64,000 nt of DNA from the NCBI RefSeq assembly GCF_040412085.2, contig NZ_CP115921.1, positions 62,001-126,000 of the forward strand. The letters are read 5' to 3'. A program made the position numbers and the translations under genes. Source of the DNA: Vibrio sp. CB1-14. Its GTDB lineage: Bacteria; Pseudomonadota; Gammaproteobacteria; Enterobacterales; Vibrionaceae. The notes beneath the pieces are model-generated. The model did no database searches. It had not been told where the DNA came from and was given only the letters and a program-made list of their open reading frames with translations. Position 1 is the first letter of the stretch, and every line of letters starts with the position of its first letter. Below are positions 47,441 to 55,253 of this stretch, in pieces.

Positions 47441-49264
47441 TTAAACCCTTACCTCACGACGAGTGTCGCGACCCCAAACAAGATTGATGATAGCGCGGGA
47501 GGCAAAAATTCCCGTAAACATACTAGTGAGTAGACCTAACCCAAGCGTTAAAGCAAACCCTTGGATAGGACCGTTACCAATAGCGTATAAGATCACAGCA
47601 GTAATCATGGTCGTGATGTTGGCATCCAAAATAGTCGCCACAGCAGAGTTAAAGCCCTGATCAATCGCTTGAGCAAAACTGCGCCCTTCTGCCAGTTTGT
47701 CTCGAATACGTTCAAAGATAAGTACGTTGGTATCCACCGCCATACCTACTGTAAGCACTAGGCCAGCAATACCCGGAAGTGTTAGCACTGCCCCTGGAAC
47801 TAAGGCAATCAAACCAAGCAAACAAGACATGTTCAGAATCAGTGCCACATTCGCAACCCAACCCAAACGACGATACCAGAGCGCCATAAAGGTCAAGGTC
47901 AGTCCCATACCCAATGCCAACGCCGCAAATCCATTCTGAATATTCTCTGCACCTAGTGATGCACCAATAGTACGTTCTTCTACAATGGTGACCGGTGCTG
48001 TAAGCGAACCCGCTCGCAGCAGAAGTGCAAGCTGCTGAGCTTCCTCTAGGTTACCCGAACCGGTAATACGGAATTGACTGCCAAGCTGAGATTGAATCGT
48101 TGCCACACTGATTACTTTCTCACTGCGCTCCGTCTCACCACGGGCATTCACACCATACTCGCGATACACAGTTGCCATTGGTTTGCCAATATGTGTAGAC
48201 GAGAAGTCGCTCATCTTCTTGCCACCAGCGTGATCAAGGGAGATATCAACTTCCGGACGCTTCATCTGATCGAAGCCCACTCGCGCATTCACGATGTGCT
48301 CACCCGTCAACACTGGCTTTTTCACCAGCGTAACAAACTGACCTTGCTCATCTTTAATACGTAAAGTCGATATTGGATTCGATGACGTACTGACTTCATG
48401 AAATGCGAGGCTAGCGGTTGCACCAATCACTCTCTTTGCTAATGAAGGGTCTTGGACACCCGGGAGCTCGATTCGGATACCTGTGCTGCCCTGGCGCTGA
48501 ACCATGGCTTCTGTGATACCCAACTCTTCAATACGCTGACGCATGATCTTAAGGTTTTGCTGCATTGTGAGCGTTTCAAACTCAGTGTAAGGCTGCGCTT
48601 TCATCGCAATCAACAACGCATTCCCTTCCCCTTTCGCTTGCCACTCAGGGTAAGTCGCATTAACAAACTTACGAACCGCGATTTCCCCTTGCTTGTCTTT
48701 GGCAGTAACGCTAATTGCCGTGTGTGACTCTGGTCTTACTGACACACCAAATACACGTTCATCTCGAAGTTGCTGTTTGATTTCATCAATCACGGCATCT
48801 CGCTGCTCTGAGACGGCTTGGTCAACGTCAACATTGAGTAAGAACTGAACACCACCACGCAAATCAAGACCTAATTTAATCGGCGTAAAACCCATAGTTT
48901 GAAGCCATTGCGGAGCAACTGATGTGTAAGAGTAAGACATGGTGTCTTCTTTACCGACCCATTTCCCCAGCACATTGCGAGCATCCGTTTGCTCGGCTTC
49001 GTTATCAAATACCAGCTGAGCAACATGATTCTCAACGGTGATCGACGTCGTTTCAACGCCTTGCCCTGTCAACAATGAATTGATTTTAAACGGCGTATCT
49101 AAATGCGTGTTCTGCTGGCGTAACTTAATCTCAATCGCGGGTTTCTCGCCAAACCATGAGGGCATCGCGCTAAGAGCTAAAATGACGCAAGTGACGACCA
49201 AGACAAGGTATTTCCAAGTGGAATAATGATTCAACACTGCTCTGGGTTGTTTTTTTGTACGCAT
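47441..49264 (-). CDS. secD: protein translocase subunit SecD (SecD2-type)
   Basis: This 607-residue SecD has one N-terminal helix (about 15-33), a large periplasmic P1 domain and five C-terminal helices. The D1 motif LGLDLRGGVQFLL and the transmembrane motif VDTNVLIFERIRDKL are intact. Its ribosome binding site GAGGG (plus-strand 49271-49275) can pair with the 3' end of the vemP-like gene, so translation is likely controlled by that upstream peptide. In V. alginolyticus the VemP-controlled paralogue substitutes when sodium is low or export is impaired. Confidence 0.94.
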   Translation of the reverse strand: MRTKKQPRAVLNHYSTWKYLVLVVTCVILALSAMPSWFGEKPAIEIKLRQQNTHLDTPFKINSLLTGQGVETTSITVENHVAQLVFDNEAEQTDARNVLGKWVGKEDTMSYSYTSVAPQWLQTMGFTPIKLGLDLRGGVQFLLNVDVDQAVSEQRDAVIDEIKQQLRDERVFGVSVRPESHTAISVTAKDKQGEIAVRKFVNATYPEWQAKGEGNALLIAMKAQPYTEFETLTMQQNLKIMRQRIEELGITEAMVQRQGSTGIRIELPGVQDPSLAKRVIGATASLAFHEVSTSSNPISTLRIKDEQGQFVTLVKKPVLTGEHIVNARVGFDQMKRPEVDISLDHAGGKKMSDFSSTHIGKPMATVYREYGVNARGETERSEKVISVATIQSQLGSQFRITGSGNLEEAQQLALLLRAGSLTAPVTIVEERTIGASLGAENIQNGFAALALGMGLTLTFMALWYRRLGWVANVALILNMSCLLGLIALVPGAVLTLPGIAGLVLTVGMAVDTNVLIFERIRDKLAEGRSFAQAIDQGFNSAVATILDANITTMITAVILYAIGNGPIQGFALTLGLGLLTSMFTGIFASRAIINLVWGRDTRREVRV

Positions 49265-49372
49265 AGTTTTCCCTCAGCCAAAAGGCTAAATATATAAAAA
49301 ATGAAATGCACTAGATCGCCTGTGCGAAATTGAGCACAAGTCTAGTAATTAAGAAATAGCAAAGGGGAACTA
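49264..49372 (-). promoter_or_regulatory. vemP-secD leader with alternative RNA stems
   Basis: Three pairings are visible on the minus transcript. The stop-codon end of the vemP-like gene (TAGTT and CCC, 49365-49372) pairs with GGG and AACTA at the secD ribosome binding site and start codon (49264-49273), with a two-base bulge. ACTAGA/TCTAGT with an inner TGTGC/GCACA form a nested stem at 49310-49346. AGCC/GGCT (49276-49287) form a hairpin next to GAGGG. Confidence 0.6.
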
Positions 49373-49894
49373 AGCGTAGAGCGAGCTCAAATAGACGTAT
49401 AAGGTGTTGCCATCTTTCCAACCACTCAAACGGTGCTCAGAAGCAGCATGACGAAAATAGAAAGGAGTGAGCAGTCTTGAATCTGCTGAGCAAACAAACT
49501 GTTCAAAGTAGCAAGAAGCACCTAAATCAGCGATTTGAGTGTAATCTGGCGCTTCTTGTTCACGTGATTCTTGACCGCTGTTGAACCATCGCAACGAAGA
49601 CAAAATGCCTTGCGCGTCATGCTCACCAAATGAATTAGACGTTGGTCGATTAGGTTTGCGTGGATGGGTTGGGCGCTGATTTAGTTTTGAAGAAAGTCTG
49701 TTCGATAACTCACGCGGTGTGCCTACCGACTTATGGGAAGCGTCATAGGAGCTTTGGGAGTGCGTCCATACAGCGATGCTTGTATTATCAACTCGGTCAC
49801 CTTCAAAAGTATCAGATGCAGCAAACCCCATTGGCGCGAAAAACGCGACAACAAAAGCAAGCAAAAATGACACACTGAACCGACTCAAAGACAT
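49370..49894 (-). CDS. vemP: VemP-like secretion-monitor arrest peptide
   Basis: This 174-residue exported polypeptide precedes secD by 105 bases. A signal peptide (about 1-25, ending GFA-ASD) is followed by a low-complexity middle and a C-terminal segment HRLSGWKDGNTLYVYLSS (residues 154-171). That closely matches the arrest motif of V. alginolyticus VemP, remembered as HRISGWKETNAMYVALNQS. VemP stalls its own ribosome when export is slow and so opens the secD2 ribosome binding site. Length is near the known 159. The start has AGAGG just before it. Position, topology and motif together make the call strong; stalling itself is not shown. Confidence 0.88.
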   Translation of the reverse strand: MSLSRFSVSFLLAFVVAFFAPMGFAASDTFEGDRVDNTSIAVWTHSQSSYDASHKSVGTPRELSNRLSSKLNQRPTHPRKPNRPTSNSFGEHDAQGILSSLRWFNSGQESREQEAPDYTQIADLGASCYFEQFVCSADSRLLTPFYFRHAASEHRLSGWKDGNTLYVYLSSLYA

Positions 49895-50062
49895 AACCTC
49901 TATACTAATAGGCTCGCATTATGTGCCTAACCTAGTTAGAAGACAAATAAAAAAAGCTAAACCATTAAGACAAAGAGTTTGAAGCCCTTTAATGTCCGTC
50001 ATCTTGAGGTAATACAGCTCAGCAACTATATTCAAAATGGTAGTGGTGAAAAGGATAAGACA

Positions 50063-50464
50063 ATGGAACTGTCACAGAATGAAAGACTTACACTGGTCAA
50101 ATACGCGCTAGGTGTGCTCGATGGTTGGGGTGCATCCAATCATCAAACCGAGGCCATTCTTGAACTTTCACAAGAACAGCACGCTCGCCTTAAAGTGACT
50201 CCAGCGACCGTACCGGTAGGTCCATCGACCTTTGAACGAGTGCATCTTATTGTCGAAATAGATGGCTTGCTCCGCACCGCCTTTGAAAGCTCTCATTTTA
50301 TTAACAACTTCATCAACGTGCGCAATAACTCCAAAGCATTCAATGGCTACGCCCCCATCGAACATATTGAGCACGGTGACCTCACGTCAATAAAACGACT
50401 CAAACAATGCGTACAAGAAATGGCGCGTACTGCAGACAAAGAACGAGACAAATCTCCTTGGTAA
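50063..50464 (+). CDS. hypothetical protein resembling the DUF2384 (MbcA/ParS/Xre antitoxin) region
   Basis: AAAGGATAAG precedes the ATG at 50063; the upstream part of the open frame (from 49979) is ignored. The 133-residue protein is helical throughout. Its C-terminal half (FINVRNNSKAFNGYAPIEHI followed by DLTSIKRLKQCV) resembles the toxin-binding domain of MbcA/ParS/Xre antitoxins. No RES-domain toxin gene lies next to it, so if the match is right it is an orphan or has another role. It is convergent with the next gene with 14 bases between stops. Confidence 0.7.
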   Translation: MELSQNERLTLVKYALGVLDGWGASNHQTEAILELSQEQHARLKVTPATVPVGPSTFERVHLIVEIDGLLRTAFESSHFINNFINVRNNSKAFNGYAPIEHIEHGDLTSIKRLKQCVQEMARTADKERDKSPW

Positions 50465-50478
50465 TCGCTTTGCAGACG

Positions 50479-51147
50479 TTAAAATATCTTTCCGCTGGCA
50501 ACATTCAAGTAAATTTTATGTTCGGCTTCAATACCACCACAGTAGGTAAAGTAGACGCTATCTTTGTGATTAATTGATTTAATCCAACCGCCGACTTCTT
50601 CAAAGTCAGCAAGGCGACATTGTTTGCCTTTGATAAGCTGAGTACTGGCGTCGAGAAAGGCTTCTTGAAAGCTCATATAATGATCGCTGTTCTCGATGTA
50701 CTCTTGTAGTACATCAAACCAATCGCTCCCAGATAATTTTACCGGCTCTACAGACAAGTGAGCACTATCGACCCACTGCGACACTTCATCAGCACCCTCT
50801 TCCAGCTGATAAATTGGCGCAATTCGAATCCAATCACCACGCCTCTCCATCACATTTAGCTGCTCGCCATAGTAAGCTATACCGTCCGGTATCGAGGTGG
50901 TTTCTGGTTGCAAGTACACGGTCTCTGCGGCTCGAGAAACGTAATATTGATTAGGAAGTGGTTTTGGTTCCGGAGTCGGCTCTTCAATCTTTGAGGGCTC
51001 CACCATGTCTTGGGGAACTTGCGATTTGCGAGCTCCACTAGTTTGTGGTGATTCGGGTTCGTCAAAGTAACCAAGATAATACGCAGCTCCGCCGCCAGCA
51101 CCCAGTGCCATGACACCTACGCCAAGTCCCAATAAAATCTTTCTCAC
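50479..51147 (-). CDS. membrane-anchored protein with SH3-like domain
   Basis: A 222-residue protein with an N-terminal glycine/alanine-rich helix (about residues 3-25), a proline- and glutamate-rich linker and a region YYVSRAAETVYLQPE...GDWIRIAPIY that resembles a bacterial SH3 domain. Three cysteines lie near the C terminus. GTG at 51147 has AGGTGA five bases upstream and is preferred over GTG at 51153. Function unknown; cell-envelope location likely. Confidence 0.78.
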   Translation of the reverse strand: MRKILLGLGVGVMALGAGGGAAYYLGYFDEPESPQTSGARKSQVPQDMVEPSKIEEPTPEPKPLPNQYYVSRAAETVYLQPETTSIPDGIAYYGEQLNVMERRGDWIRIAPIYQLEEGADEVSQWVDSAHLSVEPVKLSGSDWFDVLQEYIENSDHYMSFQEAFLDASTQLIKGKQCRLADFEEVGGWIKSINHKDSVYFTYCGGIEAEHKIYLNVASGKIF

Positions 51148-51502
51148 TATCACCTTACCTACTGTTTACCTAGGCGAGCCTCAATACATCGATATACACA
51201 CTATATCGGCAATTACAGAATCAAGTTTAATGAATAATTGGGCTAAGTATCAAATCCTGAGCTAAATCAGCCAATTATTTTTACCCCCACAAGCATTCAC
51301 AGAACAAATGATTATGTTAACATTCCGAATCATAGCAGATAGTTCCGCTACCAAAATTTATTCGTTTGATGGGCTCTGACTGAAAAATCGTGAGAACCAT
51401 TCCATAAGTAGTGCCTCAAATGTTTCCGGCCAACCTATTTTATTCGAATGTCGAGAGCTATCACCTAATATATCTGTATCGTTATTTATAAGGCTTGTTG
51501 TA
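51148..51502. other. 355-base divergent intergenic region
   Basis: Contains an imperfect foldback, AATAATTGG (51233-51241) with CCAATTATT (51271-51279), followed by TTATTTTTA on the plus strand. This could end a small plus-strand transcript, but none is evident. Nothing else was recognised. Confidence 0.35.
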
Positions 51503-52534
51503 ATGCGTGTAAGTTCTATCTTTAGTCCGATGTTAGCCCGTACACTGTGCCAAAAAAGCTCAGTGCGAAGAGCTCTCGGACTTATTGTTATAGGGCTGAC
51601 TGCAATGAGCTTCAGTGTTTTCAGTATTGCATCCACTCCCAAAGTGGCTAAAAAACCAGCACAGGCATCACAGAGTCAAACCTTTACTATCGGCGTTTTA
51701 AGTAGCAAAGCACGTAAACACATCGGTTTCACTTCACCTATTGCAAAATACCTGGGGCGACAACTCGCTCCGTATGGTTATAAAGAAGGGCGCGTTAAGG
51801 TCACCAACTCCATCGTCGAATTAGGCCAGTGGCTGGACACTGGTGAGGTAGATATGGTCTCGGAAACCTTGTTTGCCGCTCTAAAACTCCAGCAAGAGCA
51901 CAAAGCTGATATTCGTCTGCATCGCTGGAAAAAAGGACAAGCGGATTACCAAACCGTGTTCTTCGCACGCAAGGACAGTGGTATTCATACCCTTGATGAT
52001 CTCATTGGTAAAACATTAGTACTCGAAGACAGAAGTTCCACCTCCGGCTTTTACATGCCAGTACAAACCCTTATCAGCCAACAATTAGCGATGAAATCTC
52101 AGTCTGCTTCAAGTCGAATTCCCAATCCCGACAACATCAATATCGTCGTTGCCGGCGATGTGCTTCGCCGCGCTGATGAGATTTCCCTCTCAACCTGGGT
52201 GGCACATGGTCAAGCTGATGCGGGTGCTTTCGCCAATACCAACTGGGACGACTCTGGTGATATGCCACCGCACATAAAGCCGGAAATAGAGATCATTTAT
52301 CGTACTGAGTTCATCCCTCGCAGTGTCATTTTGCTGCGAAGAGATCTGCCATCTCAAGTTAAGCAAACCATTGAAACCAGTCTTGTAAATGCACATCAAT
52401 CTGCAGAAGGAAAAGCGGCACTGCATAAGTTTCAGCAAACCACAAAGTTTGAGACATTCTCCCCCGCACGATTGCACTCTTTCGTAGATTACAATCAATA
52501 TCGTATGCAAATCGAAAGCATGTGGTTTAAGTAG
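51503..52534 (+). CDS. PhnD-like periplasmic binding protein
   Basis: This 343-residue exported protein belongs to the PhnD/SsuA/transferrin solute-binding fold that commonly binds phosphonates or phosphate. A signal peptide near residues 20-43 is followed by QTFTIGVLSSKARKHIGF, VDMVSETLFAALKL, and LVLEDRSSTSGFYMP, all typical of the family. No transporter permease or ATPase gene is present. The next gene, 11 bases downstream, is a membrane GGDEF-EAL protein, so a sensory partnership is the simplest reading. Ligand unknown. AAGG lies eight bases before the ATG. Confidence 0.87.
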   Translation: MRVSSIFSPMLARTLCQKSSVRRALGLIVIGLTAMSFSVFSIASTPKVAKKPAQASQSQTFTIGVLSSKARKHIGFTSPIAKYLGRQLAPYGYKEGRVKVTNSIVELGQWLDTGEVDMVSETLFAALKLQQEHKADIRLHRWKKGQADYQTVFFARKDSGIHTLDDLIGKTLVLEDRSSTSGFYMPVQTLISQQLAMKSQSASSRIPNPDNINIVVAGDVLRRADEISLSTWVAHGQADAGAFANTNWDDSGDMPPHIKPEIEIIYRTEFIPRSVILLRRDLPSQVKQTIETSLVNAHQSAEGKAALHKFQQTTKFETFSPARLHSFVDYNQYRMQIESMWFK

Positions 52535-52545
52535 GTATACGAGTA

Positions 52546-54708
52546 ATGAAGCTGAAATTACGACTACAAGGGCAATACATGCTGGTGACATTCACACTAG
52601 CAGTAGTGATGACGCTAACTAGTGCCGCGGTGCACTTATGGTTGGCATCCAATCACTCACAACGGCTACTTCACGAACTCACAGTACAAAATAGTAAAAC
52701 CTTTCGAACCGAGCTCAGTAAACGTGCAGAGCAAATATCTAGCTATCTGTCAAAGTCGATGTTCGATCCACTCTATATGTACAACTTAGAAGAAGCGGGC
52801 TATTTGCTAGAACCACTACTACAAATGGATGAACTTAAAAGTCTCGTCGTATTTGATAGCAAGGGACATGTTTTTCATGACGGCGACCCCTCACTTGAGA
52901 TGCTTGGAAGAGATCTACCATTTCCCTATGATGTCAGCGCAGTCTTAAGCCAAGGCCAACGAATTCATGAGTTTTCTGATGAACGTTTAGTCATCATTCG
53001 CCCGATTCGAGCTGAGGACGAAATCATTGGTGGGATTTTTATCGAATTTTCATTAGATAAAGTCGACCGCGATATTGCTAACATGGCGACATTGATTGAT
53101 TCGACCAATGACCGCTCTCAAAAAGCCCTATATCTTGGGGTCTTAGGCGCCGCAGTACTGTTACTCTCTTTTTCGGCGCTGATGGCTGCCATTATCTCTC
53201 GCCACTGGAGCCGACCGTTGGTTAAACTCACTGAGCAGGCAGAGTCCATTGGACGCGGTGATTTCAAACTTGCGCAAGCGATGAGTACGATGAAAAGGCA
53301 AGATGAAATCGGTCATTTGACCATCGCTGTTCAGTCTATGGCGTCAAAGCTTGAACAGCGCACTCAAAAAATCTCGCACCTAGCTTATCACGATGCGTTA
53401 ACCGACCTCCCGAATCGAACCCGCTTCATTCAACACTTACAAGGTACGATAAAATCCTACCCTGCAACATCGTTTAGCGTGTTATTTATTGACCTTGACG
53501 AGTTTAAGGTTATTAATGACAACTATGGTCATGATAGTGGCGACTTTTTGCTAATGCGACTAGCGGAAAAACTCTCCACATGTGCACGCGAAATCACCAA
53601 CGATCATCCACTGACTATGATTTCTAGGATCGGCGGCGACGAGTTTTTAATGTTGATCCCACATCTTAAAACGACGGAAGATGTAGATGGCTTACTGAAA
53701 AAGATCTTCCTAGCAGTTCGCTCTCCTATTCTGATGGAAAATGAAGAACTCGTGGTGGGAGGAAGTATAGGTATCGCTCGTTATCCACAAAATGGTAAAA
53801 CGGCCGAAGATCTGATCAAGAACGCCGATATTGCAATGTATCGAGCAAAGGCTGATGGTAAAAACACGCACAAAGTGTTTACGCCAAAAATGCTCAAGTC
53901 GGTCACGCACCGAGCGAATATCGAGCGCGAACTTCGACGTTCACTCGCTGATTTGCAACAGTTTGAGCTATGGTTCCAGCCTTTGGTTTGCCTAAAGACT
54001 GGCCGGATTATGGGCGCGGAATCATTGGTTCGCTGGCGCCACCCCGTCTTGGGCATAATTTCGCCTGCCAACTTTATCCCAATCGCCGAAGAAACGGCGA
54101 TGATTCTGCCGCTTGGTCAGTGGCTCATAGAGCGTTTATGCTTCCAGATTCAGCAGTGGATGCCTTACTTTGCGCACGACTTTCATGTTTCGATTAACAT
54201 TTCGTCCAAACAACTTTATCGACAAAACCTAGTGGAAATGTTCGCGTTCTACATGGAGAAATACCATGTTCCCGCACGCACTATCCGCATGGAAATTACA
54301 GAAAGCTTGCTACTGCAAGATGAAGATGAGGCGGAACGTACGCTGAAAGAAATCCGCGCAAGTGGCATTGAAGTTTGGCTAGATGATTTTGGTACCGGCT
54401 ATTCGTCACTGAGTTACCTTCGCCGATTCACGGTGGATGGTATAAAAATCGACCAGTCGTTCGTCCGTGACATCATTACCGACTCCAAAGATCAGCAGCT
54501 CGTTCAGGCTATGGTCGCTATGGCCAATAACCTCGATTTATTGGTGGTTGCTGAAGGCATCGAAACCAAAGAGCAAGCCAATACACTGTCTAGAATTGGC
54601 TGTGAAATCGGCCAGGGTTATTACTTTGACAAACCGATGCCGGTTGATGACTTTGTTAAGAAGCTAATTAATGAAAGCGAGTCCAACATCATCGAGTTCA
54701 AACTGTAA
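52546..54708 (+). CDS. membrane GGDEF-EAL c-di-GMP enzyme
   Basis: This 720-residue inner-membrane protein has a first helix (about 10-32), a periplasmic domain of about 150 residues, a second helix (about 200-220), HAMP, GGDEF (about 285-445) and EAL (about 460-705). The GGDEF motif RIGGDEF is intact, with DLDEFKVINDNYGHD. The EAL side reads AESLVRW, with INISS, MEITES, DDFGTGYSS, KIDQSF and EGIETKEQ, so both catalytic halves look active. The ATG lies 11 bases after the PhnD-like gene. By analogy with NspS-MbaA the periplasmic protein may set the balance between synthesis and hydrolysis. Confidence 0.9.
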   Translation: MKLKLRLQGQYMLVTFTLAVVMTLTSAAVHLWLASNHSQRLLHELTVQNSKTFRTELSKRAEQISSYLSKSMFDPLYMYNLEEAGYLLEPLLQMDELKSLVVFDSKGHVFHDGDPSLEMLGRDLPFPYDVSAVLSQGQRIHEFSDERLVIIRPIRAEDEIIGGIFIEFSLDKVDRDIANMATLIDSTNDRSQKALYLGVLGAAVLLLSFSALMAAIISRHWSRPLVKLTEQAESIGRGDFKLAQAMSTMKRQDEIGHLTIAVQSMASKLEQRTQKISHLAYHDALTDLPNRTRFIQHLQGTIKSYPATSFSVLFIDLDEFKVINDNYGHDSGDFLLMRLAEKLSTCAREITNDHPLTMISRIGGDEFLMLIPHLKTTEDVDGLLKKIFLAVRSPILMENEELVVGGSIGIARYPQNGKTAEDLIKNADIAMYRAKADGKNTHKVFTPKMLKSVTHRANIERELRRSLADLQQFELWFQPLVCLKTGRIMGAESLVRWRHPVLGIISPANFIPIAEETAMILPLGQWLIERLCFQIQQWMPYFAHDFHVSINISSKQLYRQNLVEMFAFYMEKYHVPARTIRMEITESLLLQDEDEAERTLKEIRASGIEVWLDDFGTGYSSLSYLRRFTVDGIKIDQSFVRDIITDSKDQQLVQAMVAMANNLDLLVVAEGIETKEQANTLSRIGCEIGQGYYFDKPMPVDDFVKKLINESESNIIEFKL

Positions 54709-54755
54709 AGTGATAAGACCGAGCCAAGTACTTTACAACATCGGGAGCAAAAGTC

Positions 54756-54908
54756 GTGGGCAAGGGAATATTGCAGGTGTTTTCCGCTAACAGTAAAACA
54801 GGTGTAGGAATCGGCTTAAATCTACAGTTACCGCGTGACAAAATGTCCCACGAACAAGTTACACCTGTTTTCAGAAACTGTAGGAGTCATCAGCCAGTTG
54901 GCGGTTAA
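54756..54908 (+). CDS. possible 50-residue small ORF or leader peptide
   Basis: A GTG-started frame of 50 codons (starting VGKGILQVFSANSKTG, ending TAA at 54906-54908) with GGGAG eight bases upstream. It overlaps the crossed inverted repeats of this intergenic region, so it may instead be a structured RNA. No homology recognised. Confidence 0.3.
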   Translation: MGKGILQVFSANSKTGVGIGLNLQLPRDKMSHEQVTPVFRNCRSHQPVGG

Positions 54909-55144
54909 GGTAGGTGGAACCCCATCACCTTGGGGACAATAGTCGATCCAAATCACAATTTCTAGCAATAGGTAACACTAGAACCATTTATCATAACGAT
55001 TTATCGCTTTATACCCATCTAGTTGTAAGTATAGAATTATCAATCGTTACAAAAACAACATATAAAGCTAACTTATAGGAAGGTATCCTCCTGTCAGCAC
55101 GACGTCAATTCTTGTGGAAATACACTTGTATTTCAGGGACAAAC

Positions 55145-55160
55145 TATTGATGCATCAATA
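55145..55160. promoter_or_regulatory. 16-bp perfect palindrome upstream of the glycosyltransferase gene
   Basis: TATTGATGCATCAATA is perfectly self-complementary. It resembles a LuxR-type or FNR-type half-site pair but with two bases between the TTGAT and ATCAA halves. It ends 93 bases before the start codon. Confidence 0.4.
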
Positions 55161-55253
55161 CTAGCTAACTAGAATTTACCCCTTTTATCTTAATGAATGT
55201 TTTAACATGGCGCTCGCAAGCTATTTTACTTGCAGCAACAGTGGAGAAAAAAA

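Larger units (their letters stand above)
54709..55253. other. 545-base intergenic region with crossed inverted repeats
   Basis: Three pairs of complementary segments occur in the same order on both sides: TCGTGGG (54754-54760)/CCCACGA (54847-54853); AAAACAGGTGTA (54795-54806)/TACACCTGTTTT (54860-54871); CTACAGTT (54822-54829)/AACTGTAG (54876-54883). They cannot all form at once without pseudoknots, suggesting alternative folds. A 50-codon open frame covers the same segment. A 16-bp palindrome lies at 55145-55160. No known riboswitch class was recognised. Confidence 0.55.

Noticed and set aside
49979..50062. Upstream 28 codons of the DUF2384-like frame
   Set aside because: The ATG at 50063 has a good AAGGA site; the upstream part looks non-coding.
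54740..54960. Cobalamin or c-di-GMP riboswitch
   Set aside because: Repeated GGTG and paired segments suggested it, but the conserved cores of those classes are not present.
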